Shown here: in pieces, positions 21,901 to 32,018 of the stretch
How positions within the stretch are numbered: the stretch's first letter is position 1
How the letters are laid out: the number at the start of each line of letters is the position of its first letter
From: Earliella scabrosa
Taxonomy: Eukaryota > Basidiomycota > Agaricomycetes > Polyporales > Polyporaceae
Reading direction: 5' to 3'
Length of the DNA: 64,000 nt
Assembly: GCA_022605405.1 (NCBI GenBank)
Contig: JABYQQ010000001.1
Span: 1,178,001 to 1,242,000 of the forward strand
Made by a program: the position numbers and the translations under genes
Notes under the pieces: generated by a model
Told to the model about the DNA's origin: nothing
The model's input: only the letters and a program-made list of their open reading frames with translations
Databases searched by the model: none

Positions 21901-22701
21901 CGAATCGAAGTACGGGTTTGCATCGGTCGTGATGAAGGTGCGGCGCCAGTCTACCCGTGTACCGAAAAGCTTGTTGTCTTCCTAGACGCGCTGTTCAGAA
22001 GTGTGTCGTGTCACCGGGGCTGCAAGTACGCACCATGCAGATGGGAGGGTAGTACTTGAGCCAGTAGTACGGGTCCGCGAACTTCTTGATCTCCTCTCGA
22101 GGAATGTCCATCGTCTCCATGATCTGGAACTGGTACTTGAGACCTGTGGACTTCGCCGCCACCTTGCCCTTCTTCGCCTTGTCCACCGCCTTCGCAGGGC
22201 CATCGGACGTCGTAGTGGGGGCAGCAGGAGCATCGTCTTCTTCTGGCACGAACCGTTCGAAGTTTTCGCCGAACATCTCGATCTCGCGTTCGATTTTGTC
22301 TGCGGCAGCCTTCGCCACAATGAACACTTCGCGTACAAAGTGCACACACGGATGCCACGACGCACCTTGATTGGCATACCCGTACAATGGAAACCGTGGG
22401 GGAACAGAACACGTTTGCCCAGCATCCTCTGGAACCCAGCCGTGAACTCGATCTTCGAGATTGTGAATCCATGGCCGAGGTGGAGAGAGCCGTTCGTGTA
22501 GGGGAATGGGAAGTTGCCGAACCACTTGGGGTACTTCTCTCTGACCTGTGCTTTTGAAAGACCCTGGAGCTCTTCCGCCGTCGGGGCGTTCACCTCAAAG
22601 AGCCGCTCCTCCGCCCATCGTGCTTGGTACTTGCGCTCGAGTTCACGGAGCTCGTCGCGTTTGCCGGTCTGCGCTAGCTCGATCGTGTTGGCGGAGGCCA
22701 T
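18956..22701 (-). CDS. Leucyl-tRNA synthetase, cytosolic type
   Basis: Class I aminoacyl-tRNA synthetase charging tRNA-Leu. The ATG at 22701 starts [20 protein letters not shown]. The HIGH-type motif is HLGH in [23 protein letters not shown] appears as [17 protein letters not shown]. Other typical blocks are [14 protein letters not shown], an inserted editing domain, [24 protein letters not shown] catalytic-core sequence, and a C-terminal tRNA-binding region ending NPAFEYYNV. With its introns removed the protein is about 1,100 residues, as for archaeal/eukaryotic cytosolic LeuRS. Bacterial-type mitochondrial LeuRS would be shorter and organised differently. Upstream of the ATG the frame stays open back to a TGA at about 22790, with an Arg-rich stretch discussed in the findings. 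Confidence 0.95.
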
Positions 22702-24042
22702 GGTGCGGATACTCGATAGACGAGTGGGACGCAGAGAACGTCGCCAGAGAGAAAGAATGGTGGCCACCTCCCCGATACAGCAGCTAAATCAGTAAAGGAC
22801 CTGTGAGCAAATCGATGTCAGTTCGAGTCATCTATACCTCAGATCGAAACCGATATATCGGTCACAGTGATCGGGGTCCCGCCAGCGGTGCCAGCGGTCC
22901 CAGGAATGTCGAGCGGACTAAAGGTCTGAGATCTGAAAACTCGGCTTACTCGAGTACTAGCGCGACACAGAAGAGTGACCAGGGATAGTATATGGAGTGC
23001 TGCGATGCTGAGACTTAGAGACTCACCGCTGTTGTGCCATCGTGGGGGTGCCGGTAGACTGAATTTAGGGTTAGGGTTTGCACCCCATGTTGGCTATTAC
23101 GACGGAAGGATAACGACAAGAACTATCTTGGACCTTCATGCACTCATATGCATCAGCCGAGTCTGCTACCCTCAAATCCCGGCAAACTGAGGCATCTGTA
23201 TACCTCAAACGGAACTTCTACTATGACGTAGGTTTCTACGAACCTTCCAGCGCTTAAAAGAGTCTTCACACTTCCGCTTGTTAGATGACTAACTATGTAC
23301 GCGGCTCGAGTCCGTGCCAAGACACCCAAGTCAATAGGGGCACCCCACACGTGCTACAGCTCGGTGCTCCCTCACAAGCTGGAAGAGGCTCTTGCAAGCG
23401 ATATTCCCCAGTCACAAGAGTGTAATGGCCCCCTTCTACATCACCAAACGTGTCATGGGAATGACCACCAATGGTCATGACCGTCGACGTCCGTCATGTC
23501 TGTCTTCGTCCTTCAGCAGATAACGCGGAATGATGGAAGCGCGTAACGGTCGGTCGACAGTCGCCATTGCAAACCGAATGCATGACAGATAGCTGCCATT
23601 CCCTACCGGCGGCTCGACCTCCGAAGACAGCCAGCTGTCATACCGCCTCTTACCCGGGACCATTGGCTGCAATATTGCACGTTGCATATGGCAGCTCACG
23701 ACAAATGCTGACCTTTGTTCAAGGTAATGCGCGCGTCATTTGATCTCGTTGGGGGCAGTGGAGCAGGAGAGCGAATAGAACACATTGTATTAGGCTACCC
23801 TAGTATACAACTAGTAATGCATACAACACGCGGCGCATGGGAACACAGCGTAAACTAATCAAGTCCGAGAGCATAGAGGGCGACGAGACAAGCAGACGAG
23901 CGCAAGTCCGAGCAAAGCGGACTTAGAGTAGACAAGAGGGGATACGCACATGAGATGCCCTACTTCGAGGCGCCGAGTCGCGTTCAGTCTGCATCGAGGG
24001 GTCGGTTTCAGTAGGCAAACAAGGGCACGAATCCGAAGTCGC
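22702..24042. other. Intergenic region with a telomere-like motif
   Basis: About 1.3 kb. It holds the LeuRS promoter and the motif at 23064-23079. No ORF with recognisable product or splice structure was found between 22800 and 23850. The part from 23850 may be the 3' UTR of the small candidate gene. Confidence 0.4.
23064..23079 (+). repeat. Telomere-like TTAGGG pair
   Basis: TTTAGGGTTAGGGTTT, two TTAGGG units inside ordinary sequence. It could be chance or a binding site for a TTAGGG-recognising promoter factor. Confidence 0.5.
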
Positions 24043-24326
24043 TCACCATTGACATGGACATGATGACTGCGTGGAGGGATGAGACCCGCAAGTGGAACAC
24101 TCACTTTGCAGCGAAGATCAAGGGCGACTGCGCGCGGGTAGGGATTTCCTGATGAGGTGAGCTTGTGTGCCGATCGGGATGGCTCGGGGTGAGGAGCGTA
24201 GACGTACTCAGCTGTCAACCATGTGAGGATCTTCGCGACAGGGCGGCGTTGAAGTCGTTGGAAAGGCCCTTCTCCTGACTATATGCACCGCATTTAGTGA
24301 CTTGTCAGCGCATATACTCACAACAT
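24043..24326 (-). CDS. Candidate micro-gene, about 43 residues
   Basis: A TATAAGAA box at 24593-24600 is followed by a CT-rich leader with no ATG until 24326. From that ATG, removal of two or three GT-AG introns (first donor GTGAGTATAT, acceptor GCATATAG; later donor GTTGACAG, acceptor CTCATCAG; then donor GTGAGTGTTC, acceptor CCACGCAG) leaves a frame starting MFQEKGLSNDFNAALSRRSS and ending in a Cys-rich tail, CKSSCPCQW, with stop at 24045-24043. There is no CaaX box, so it is not an obvious pheromone precursor. No family recognised. The promoter is more convincing than the ORF. Confidence 0.28.
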
Positions 24327-24592
24327 GTGCTAAACACACACCGTTGATGGGCGTGGAGCGCTGAGCCTCCAAAGTGCAGCCGTCCAGGCTTTAGATTCTG
24401 ACAGAATGGGGTTCGAGAGCGTTGCGACCGTTGACAGAAAGAAGAGAGACAAGCAGGAAAGGGGGAGGAGTAGGAGGGGATGCAGAACGCACAGCTCGGC
24501 ACGGTGGACGGCCAGACGGATAGACGATGTGCTGAGGGAATGGTGGTGGTCGAAGGGAAAGGAGGATGAGGAGGGAGAGGAGTCAGAGCTGA

Positions 24593-24600
24593 TTCTTATA
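24593..24600 (-). promoter_or_regulatory. TATA box, minus strand
   Basis: TATAAGAA on the minus strand followed by about 200 nt of pyrimidine-rich leader. It anchors the candidate micro-gene at 24326-24043. Confidence 0.5.
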
Positions 24601-25572
24601 GGCCCAGACGTCGTCGCGGGTGACAGCTATGACGAGTTCGAATGTTTGGGGCGAAGGGACTGGTCAGGATTGGCAAGGAATCGGAGGGGCGGCGCCGCGG
24701 ACGATTGCTGGCCTTAGCCCAATCCAAATCGGTATGAGACACCACGATCACGTGATGTTCATATCGCGACGCGCGTCGTCTCTTCTGTCACCGAGTCCAG
24801 CTCTCTATCTTTCAGATCCCTTCCTCCTCTCCTTTCGCTCTCGCTCTAAGCTCCTTGCTCTGTCTATCTGCTTGTTCCTGTCTTGACTCTGCGCCCTCGC
24901 CCTCGCCCTCGCCCTCGTCCACCATATAGGTTTCAGCAGTAGGTTCGCCAACTATGAACCATCTCCGGGACCTGGGCTTGGGTATACAACGCTGGTGCGT
25001 CTCTCCTCCACCTCGTATGCTTCATGCGACACAATCGGACAGCCCGAACAAGCAGACAGGCTGGAACGCTCCGTGCGCTATGCAGACGGTGCGGACCAGC
25101 ATACGAGGGCGCTCCCGATTACGAGCGGCTGCCGGACGAGGGCGATGGCGAGACGGATGAACGGCAAAGGTCATGAAGTCGGTAGTGAGAGTGGCGAAAA
25201 CTCGGGTTCGGATGTAGATGAGCTGTAGTATGCACGCGTAGCACGTCGCAGGCCCCGATCTGGCCCCGATACACGTCTGTACTGTACCACTCACGCCCGT
25301 CCAGTCTTCCCTTGAAGCACTCAGGTATGCACACGCGAATGGTAAGTGATGCTAACTATTCGTCCTACAGGATGAGTAAATACAGCAAACTACAGTCTCG
25401 TGTCCTCGCTGACGATTCATGGCAGATCTTCGTCTGCGCCGACGAATGGCTGCAATGCATTGCAGCCATTTGTCGCGCTGACGGGCGTCTGCCATGCCGC
25501 ATCGAGGGACGCCATCGCCGGTCATTAGGTGCGTTGTTTGCTGATGTAGGTACAGTCCACGGATAGCCTCAC
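24601..25572. other. Intergenic region with hexamer microsatellite
   Basis: CT-rich promoter-like DNA at 24780-24920 precedes a 68-codon plus-strand frame at 24954-25160 starting MNHLRDLGLGIQRW. I could not find a splice model or family for it and do not call it a gene. No other gene seen. Confidence 0.35.
24892..24919 (+). repeat. CGCCCT hexamer microsatellite
   Basis: Four tandem GCCCTC/CGCCCT units, the last imperfect, in a CT-rich promoter-like stretch. Confidence 0.85.
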
Positions 25573-27198
25573 TCAAAAGCGGGGCCAGCGATCTTCTCTT
25601 ACCCATGTCGAATCCTACAGCAAATGAATCCCGTCAGTAACGATCGTCCACCAGCACACAACGACTCGGGCACTCACCTCCCAAACAACTTCGAGCATCC
25701 CCTTGCTCTGCACCCTCGGCAAGCACTCCGTGACAACCCCGCTCAGACGCTCCTTATCCTCCACCCTCAACTCCTCGCGCATAAACACGACCTGCAATTC
25801 CTCCAAGGATGCGACCCGGGCGAGGGTCTTATCGAAGCTGTCCCACGCCGCCGCCATACACTTCATCCCAGCGACATACTGTTCGAGGGAGTCCTCACCC
25901 ATCAGCCTCCACTGCGACCCCTCCGTCAATGGGAGCCGCAGCGCGATGTGCCGAAGAGCGGGCGGCGGTCGCCTGAGAAGGTCCGTGTGCGCGGCAACAG
26001 CGGGGTACAACGGCTCCTTGTAGTAGACATCGTGGGTCAGAGTGAGAGACTGGAGCGCGGGTAGGGCAGAGAGCTCGATGATACCGTTCCACTGGTAGTC
26101 TACCACGGCCCGATCCTCTCATGTCAGTGCCTCGATTGAGGACAACGATCGAGGACGGGACGTACAATCTGGAGGGCACTCGACACAACCGATATGCCCA
26201 ATACTCAGGCTAACAGTGAGGTCTAGTGTGCGCAGGTGCGTCGCGTGCGCCGGCAGGAAGCGACCGAGTTCCTCGAGGATGACGGGTTTCGACTCCCATA
26301 CGAGCGTGGTGACCGGCTGGGTGGCAGCCCCCCACCGCAGCCTCTCCACAAGGGCGTACACCGAGTGCTTCGCCTTCGAGTAGCCCGCGCGCACCTCTAG
26401 CGCGCCGATTGCCGTACCAGGATCTTCGACATGGGGCATCACTGGCACGGTGGGCATCATCCTAGTCCGGCGCCCGCCATACCGTGACATACTGAGGGGA
26501 TTGTCATAGCAGAGCATGAGCTCGCCGATCTCGGCGAACATGGAGATGACGTCGTAGACGAAGGACACATCCGAGGAGGGGACTCGCCTGAGGTTGAGGA
26601 GGTGAAGTCGATCCAATTTCCGCCGCTCCCTAGCAGGTCCCGGCGGACTATACTCGCGTCCGGATTCGTCGGGAAGGTCCGTCTCAGACTCCAAGTCCAG
26701 TGGGGGCATCGCGCGGTTTGGCGCGAACTTTACGAAACTGATCACCAGGGTCTTCAACCTCGGCGTCCTCTCCACGACGTCTCTCACGTCTTCGGAATGG
26801 AGGATAGGAAACGGATTCACAGAGAGCCAGGTCGTGCGGTCAGAGATGTGCGTGGACTTGTAACTGATAACACCCTGCATCGTCAGCGTCTCGATCGAGT
26901 CGCCGATGTGCGCGGCGCCTCGCAGGAGATGGATGAAGTTGTAGAATGTGCCACGACTGGGCGCCGTGACGACGAGCGTGCGGAAGAGGTAGCGGCGGCT
27001 GAGCTCCAGCCATTCGCGATTCACGAGGGAGCAATTGCACAAGTCGACCTTGCCGCCTTGTACGTGGGAGAGGATGAGGTCTTGAAGCTCGAGCGGCAGT
27101 TGCGGGGGCGCCATGGGACCGTCGATGGAAGCGTTGGGTGGACCAGGAGAGTTCAACGCTGACACAGGGACTTCGTCTGCAGAGCAAATATACGCCAT
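25573..27198 (-). CDS. F-box protein
   Basis: Likely substrate adaptor of an SCF ubiquitin ligase. The F-box lies near the N-terminus in APPQLPLELQDLILSHVQGG, followed by LCNCSLVNREWLELSRRYLF, the usual hydrophobic pattern. A long leucine-rich but non-repetitive region follows, as in basidiomycete F-box families. Start ATG 27198 (MAYICSADEVPV). The frame is open further upstream, so the true 5' end may lie in another exon. An intron between PPD and YQWNGIIELSALPAL uses donor GTACGT and acceptor CGTGGTAG. A last intron after MLEVVWE leads to the C-terminus DSTWVREDRWPRF. Target unknown. Confidence 0.75.
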
Positions 27199-27572
27199 GC
27201 AGAACCAAAGGAAGGGCGTCAACAGCGGCGTCCGAGTACAACAGGGACTAGACTGGGGACTCACCAGAACGAAGCTGGACGACCACCAACAAGGCGGACA
27301 GTATCTGGTCAGAGGTGAAATTGAGTCTGCTCTTGTATGATTTGAATGGTGCCACCGCCCAGCGCTGGTCAGTGGCGGTATCCTTTGTTCCTTATTGCCA
27401 CTTAGCCTAACCTTGGTTCGTGATCGATCTGGACAGCGCGGCACAACCGCGTAAGTGATCCAAATCACTACTCGTCGTGTTATGGCTAGACAGTCCAGAG
27501 GTGTATAGTATGAGTACATTCTAAAGTCGTAGAGTCACATTACTGTTCCGATCGGGGCGTGCGCGCTCGCCG
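27199..27572. other. Intergenic region between F-box and OSBP genes
   Basis: 374 bp, containing the F-box promoter and the 3' end of the oxysterol-binding-protein transcript. Nothing further identified. Confidence 0.4.
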
Positions 27573-29313
27573 CTAGGCGGAGGGGAGGGACGGTGTAGAC
27601 GAGTGGTTGTGCTGGAAGACATACATGTCCTCGGTCGGGGGCGTGCCGTTGAACAACTTCGCGAGGCGCTCGTAAACGGGGTCTGATGCGACGTGCTCGA
27701 AGTGCCGCTTCTGCCAAGACGTGCCCGCTGCTTGCTCGTCGCGCCGTCGTTGCCGCTGATCGTTCTGCAGATACGACATATGAGTGAACGATCGACGAGG
27801 TTTAATATCTAGAAGAGAGGAGGGATAGGGAAGGATGAGGCAATGACGTACCTCGATCTTGCTCTTCTCCCGACTGGCTGTCTCGTAATCTCCTTCTCGG
27901 ATGCCACGCGCGACATGCTGCCACAATTTCCTGCTCTCGAACTCGTGCATGCCCTCGAGTGGGCCAACCGTGACCTCCTCCTTAGGTGACGTCACATCCG
28001 TGAAGAGCTCGCCAGTGTCCAAGTCTTTGGACGTCTCGTGCCAGACGCCCTCGTAGCGCTTCACCGGCGTTGTTGATCCAGGGGGAGTGAGTAGAGCCTT
28101 GAAGGTGTGTGAGCGGCCGGAGAAGTAGCCTTTGCCCTTGTACTCGATCTGAACCGACTCCATCAGAATCCATCAGCGGACTACTGTGGACGAAGTAACG
28201 CACCGAGGACAGCCATCCAGACGAACTCTGGATGTAGGACGTCTCCGCGAGCTCGATGTAAGGGGAACCGTACCATAGACCGTCGATGCGGAGACGCGGG
28301 AGAGTGATCAGGAACTCCTCCTTGCCACCGCCTTCGAGATCAACAGTGAGGATAGCATGTCCGATCTGTTTAACGATGATGCTCCCGCTAGAGAAGCTCG
28401 TCTTCTGCGCGCTGTGACCTTGGAGGGCCAACCCCTTGGTAGGGTTGCAGATATAGTATGCGGTGATGGGCGGGTGGTGCGAGACTTGTTCGACTACGAG
28501 GTTGGTCTGACCGCGTCCATCGAGATCGGGCCAGAAACCGTAGAACAATCTGCGAGTCTATGAGCGTGAAGAAGTGAGGTCTTGGCAGAGAAGCACGCAC
28601 TCTCCAAGGACAGGGTTGAGTGGCCTGGGAAATCATGAATGGGATGCTCAGACGGGATATGAATGATGACGCACTTCTTCTCTGACCCCAGCTTCTCATT
28701 GCGGGAGGTATACTGACCCTTCAGGGTGCTCTGCACCGCCGGCCTGAGTTGGTGGCGTTCACTGCACGGAAACAGGATGCACTCACAATAAACCACTTCA
28801 GCACCGCAATCGATCTGTCCTTCTCGGTCTTCGCATCTGCAATCGCAGCGAACAAGCCCGGGCGCTCGCACCAGTATGCTGTTGGCGCACGTCAAGATCA
28901 CAGCCTCGATTGCGAACCGAGCTGTAGCGTACCAGGGAACTCCGTAAGCGAGATGGGCGAAAGGATGAAGGGCGGGGCGGTCAAGGATGAGAGGTCTCCA
29001 GAGAACGACGCGATGCTGAGAACAAGCCAAGCCACGGACGGTGTGCATACTCAGCCCCGAGCGAATCAAGGGGAGAGGACTGGGAGACATACGATTTGAG
29101 AAAGCTGGTCCAGCTGCTCTTCTGGCCGGCGGGGACAGCCTGCGATGGTCGACGGTGTTGCAGAGTTCATACGGGGACAAGCCGGCGGTATTTGCGAGTT
29201 GTGGACCGAGGGTCGAGGCAATCATGACGCATCGCGTCAGCCCAACGCAGTCAGTCTAGCCGCAGGAGACGCACCTCGCCGGGGAGTTCGCTGGGCGTCG
29301 CGGTTCCAGACAT
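27573..29313 (-). CDS. Oxysterol-binding protein homologue, Kes1/Osh4 type
   Basis: Short ORD-only lipid-exchange protein (sterol/PI4P) acting at Golgi and other membranes. Exons join to about 400 residues. In order they read MSGTATPSELPGE, GQKSSWTSFLKS, IASFSGDLSSLTAPPFILSP, YWCERPGLFAAIADAKTEKD, STLKGQYTSRNEKLGSEKK, PLNPVLGELFYGFW, the family signature EQVSHHPPITAYYI, then SPYIELAETSYIQSSSGW, IEYKGKGYFSGRSHTFKA and QKRHFEHVASDPVYERL. There is no PH domain or FFAT motif, as in yeast Kes1. The first intron after LPGE is about 150 nt, longer than average. The C-terminus NHSSTPSLPSA is Ser/Pro-rich. Intact. Confidence 0.92.
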
Positions 29314-30596
29314 GGCGGTCGTGAAGTTCGAGAGTTAGGATGTCAAGGATGGGGTATCGAGCAAGATGGCGAGCAGGACGAGGAGACAGTCGTCGTTGTT
29401 GTGGGGGATGCTGAGCTAAACGCCCGGCGGTAGCCGCTCCGCTAAAGGCTGTGCAGTGGCCGAGAAATGATGTCAAGCTCCGACTCCTCCTTCAGACCTC
29501 TACCACCTGGCGTTCAGTTATATCCCTAAACCTGCCCCTACGCGTTGCGAGATTCATGCTTTCGTAACGCAAAGGAGAGCTGGCTACCTCTGCTCAATGA
29601 GAGGAGCCGCGCGAGAGTAGCAGCAAGATCGAGCTACTGAGTAGACTGGAAAAGGTCAGTTGAGTCCTCGAGCTCGGCAATGGACTTACTATCACCTCGC
29701 TCATGTCTAAAGATCATTGACAGCGTCGTAAATAGCACGCATCGGATCGTGTAGATGCAGCCAGCAAGATGAGTGCCTTGAGCTACAGCGCGAGCCTCGT
29801 ACATTTGCTTGATGCCTCCTCAGTGAGGGTTTGACAATGACAACTTTCACCAGGAGGAATCATGGTAGAGCCTTGGGGCGTATGGGCCCGGGCCGCTCCA
29901 GTGGTACAGCATCTCGTTGTGCTTGCGGGTGTAATATAGTACCGCGACCGTCGACGTTGTTAGGATGGACTGACATGCGCAGCAAGGCCTCCGTTGATAC
30001 AACCGTTGCCGTTCATCAAATTCCAATGGAGTTCCAACTTCCAACGATCGCACACTCGAAGGGCTGTAAGTACAGCGTTTCGGATGACACAGGTCTTCTT
30101 CAAACACAACTTTTGACACCAAGATTCCATCCGAGGCCCATACTTACTGATACTTATCCGGTACAGCCTCGTACGCGTATGGACGCCACAGCAAGCGAGC
30201 ACCGCGGCGAGCTCGAGAAGTCAGTGGTTTCCAACGGGCCCATGCGATCAACGCTTCGCAATGATGTCAAGTCTCCCGCTTGCCACCGACAATCGCAGTC
30301 CACAATACGCTTGGCTCGACCCGGCAGTCTCTCGGAGCGCGTCCATGCATGATGATGCGGCCATTTTGCCATCGCGGCGGTGCCAAACGCGACCACTGCC
30401 GACCAGCTGCTCTCCACCGCAACGCACTGATGCTCAAGCCTCAATTTCAACGGTCAACCGCCCGACGCGTGGAGCGTATATGAAGAGAAGGTGCGATGCG
30501 CCTGATGCCCTCCATTGCCCGCCTTGCCTTCGCCTTCGCCTTCGCGCCACTGCCCACACACTCGTTATTACGGCCCTTCGACACTCTTCGGGGAAG
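29314..30596. other. Divergent intergenic region
   Basis: 1.28 kb between the divergent OSBP and secreted-protein genes. A TATA-type GTATAT lies at 30476-30481, 116 bp before the secreted-protein ATG. A 173-codon plus-strand frame at 29831-30352 has no recognisable features and is not called. Confidence 0.4.
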
Positions 30597-31541
30597 ATGT
30601 TTGCCTACGCTCTGTTCACTCTCTCCATTCTGAGCTCGGCCTTCGCGCGCCCCACCAGTCAAGCACTGGATGCTTCTGGTCTTGTGGCCCGTACTCACGA
30701 GGGCAGCATACCCAACGAGGACCTCCTTGCGTCGTGCCCAGGCGGTCCTGGCTCGTCCAACGTGAAGCGCGCTGATAAGTGCACCCTTGTGAGTCTTCTG
30801 AATCTTTACAGTCCCGGGCACAGAGGTTCCTAATCCCCGCACAAGATAAACATCGTTCAAAACCCCAACAAGCGCGTCTGGACCGTCCTCGGCGACCCGC
30901 AGCTGAAGTACGTCCCTCTCGCCAGGCGCCACATCTCCCCATTCAATCACCAAACCAACTAACCACGTCCGCTCCCCACCAGCTGCGGCGGCGCCTCGGA
31001 CGACATCACCGTCACACTCGGCGGCTCCGAGACCGTGTCCCAAACGACGACCGTCAACGCCGAATTCGGCATCTCCCTCGAGGGCATCTCCGTCGGCGGC
31101 GGCGCCTCCAGCTCGGAGACGACGAGCACGACCATGTCCAAGTCGATCGAGTTCTCCATCCCGCCCGGCAGGCAGGCCGTCTACGTCGCCGGCGTCGCGC
31201 ACAAGTCCGAGACGGGCAACGTCCAGGTCAACTATGGCTCCCGCCAGAAGGGCCACTTCATCGTGAGTTGCTGCTCCCCATCCCCTCCCCCTATGTACTC
31301 TCCTCGCGCCTCGCGTGCTTGGTGGCTGATCGTGCGCTGCCTCCGCCCTTACAGTGGTTCACCGGCACGACCATCACGAAGCTCACGCCTGACCCCGAGG
31401 ACGTCCAGTTTGACGTCTATGAGAGCGATTGCGGTGCGTGCCTGATGACCCTCCGCTCATTGCTTGACACATGTCCTGACTGTCGAACGTTGTGCAGGCT
31501 CCGACCCGCGCGATCTCAGCAGCCTGCCCACCAACGTTTAA
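30597..31541 (+). CDS. Small secreted beta-rich protein, paralogue A
   Basis: Unknown function, predicted extracellular. The signal peptide MFAYALFTLSILSSAFA is followed by a propeptide-like stretch and CPGGPGSSNVKRADKCTL. Later exons give NKRVWTVLGDPQLNCGG, then a Ser/Thr-rich alternating segment (TVSQTTTVNAEFGISLEG, SSSETTSTTMSKSIEFSIPP), GRQAVYVAGVAHKSETGN, VNYGSRQKGHFI and WFTGTTITKLTPDPED, ending SSLPTNV. Five exons with introns of about 50-90 nt. The same architecture recurs at 45346-46487. The alternating polar strands before SIPPGRQ recall aerolysin/ETX-MTX2-type beta proteins. That is a guess from pattern only and no toxicity is claimed. Four cysteines could form two disulphides. Confidence 0.78.
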
Positions 31542-32018
31542 GTGGCAGCGCTACTCCACCGCCGCACCGCGGGGACTATGGGACTGTCTATACTATACCA
31601 TTAAATGTCCTTGCTTTGTACCCTTGGACCTGAACCTGTAGACTCTATGTAGCTTAGTATCCGGCAACACTGCTCTAAGTCAGACCTGGCCGACGTGGAA
31701 AGCACACAAGTGAGAGATCGCCGTCATGTAAATCAGACATTAGTCGTGACTAGTGTTACAGATCCAGAGTCCAAGAGATCGTACATACAAACATACCGAG
31801 AGTCATCACGTACAGACAAGTAGAGACACAAAGCGTATCGCGCAACTGAAGGTCGTGTCCCTCTATGTACCGGCCAAAGGAAGATGTCGGCGGCCCATCA
31901 CAACCTACAAAGATAGGGGCACGCCCCGTCAGCACCCCTGGGCGCCCGCGACGCGAGCGCAATTCGCGCACGACACGAGCCCGAGGAGATACTCACCGAT
32001 ACCACGCACGCGCACGAA
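31542..32018. other. Convergent intergenic region
   Basis: 477 bp between the ends of the secreted-protein and MFS genes. No gene seen. Confidence 0.45.

Noticed and set aside
29831..30352. 173-codon plus-strand ORF
   Set aside because: Composition is non-protein-like, no homologous motif, and no promoter or introns around it.
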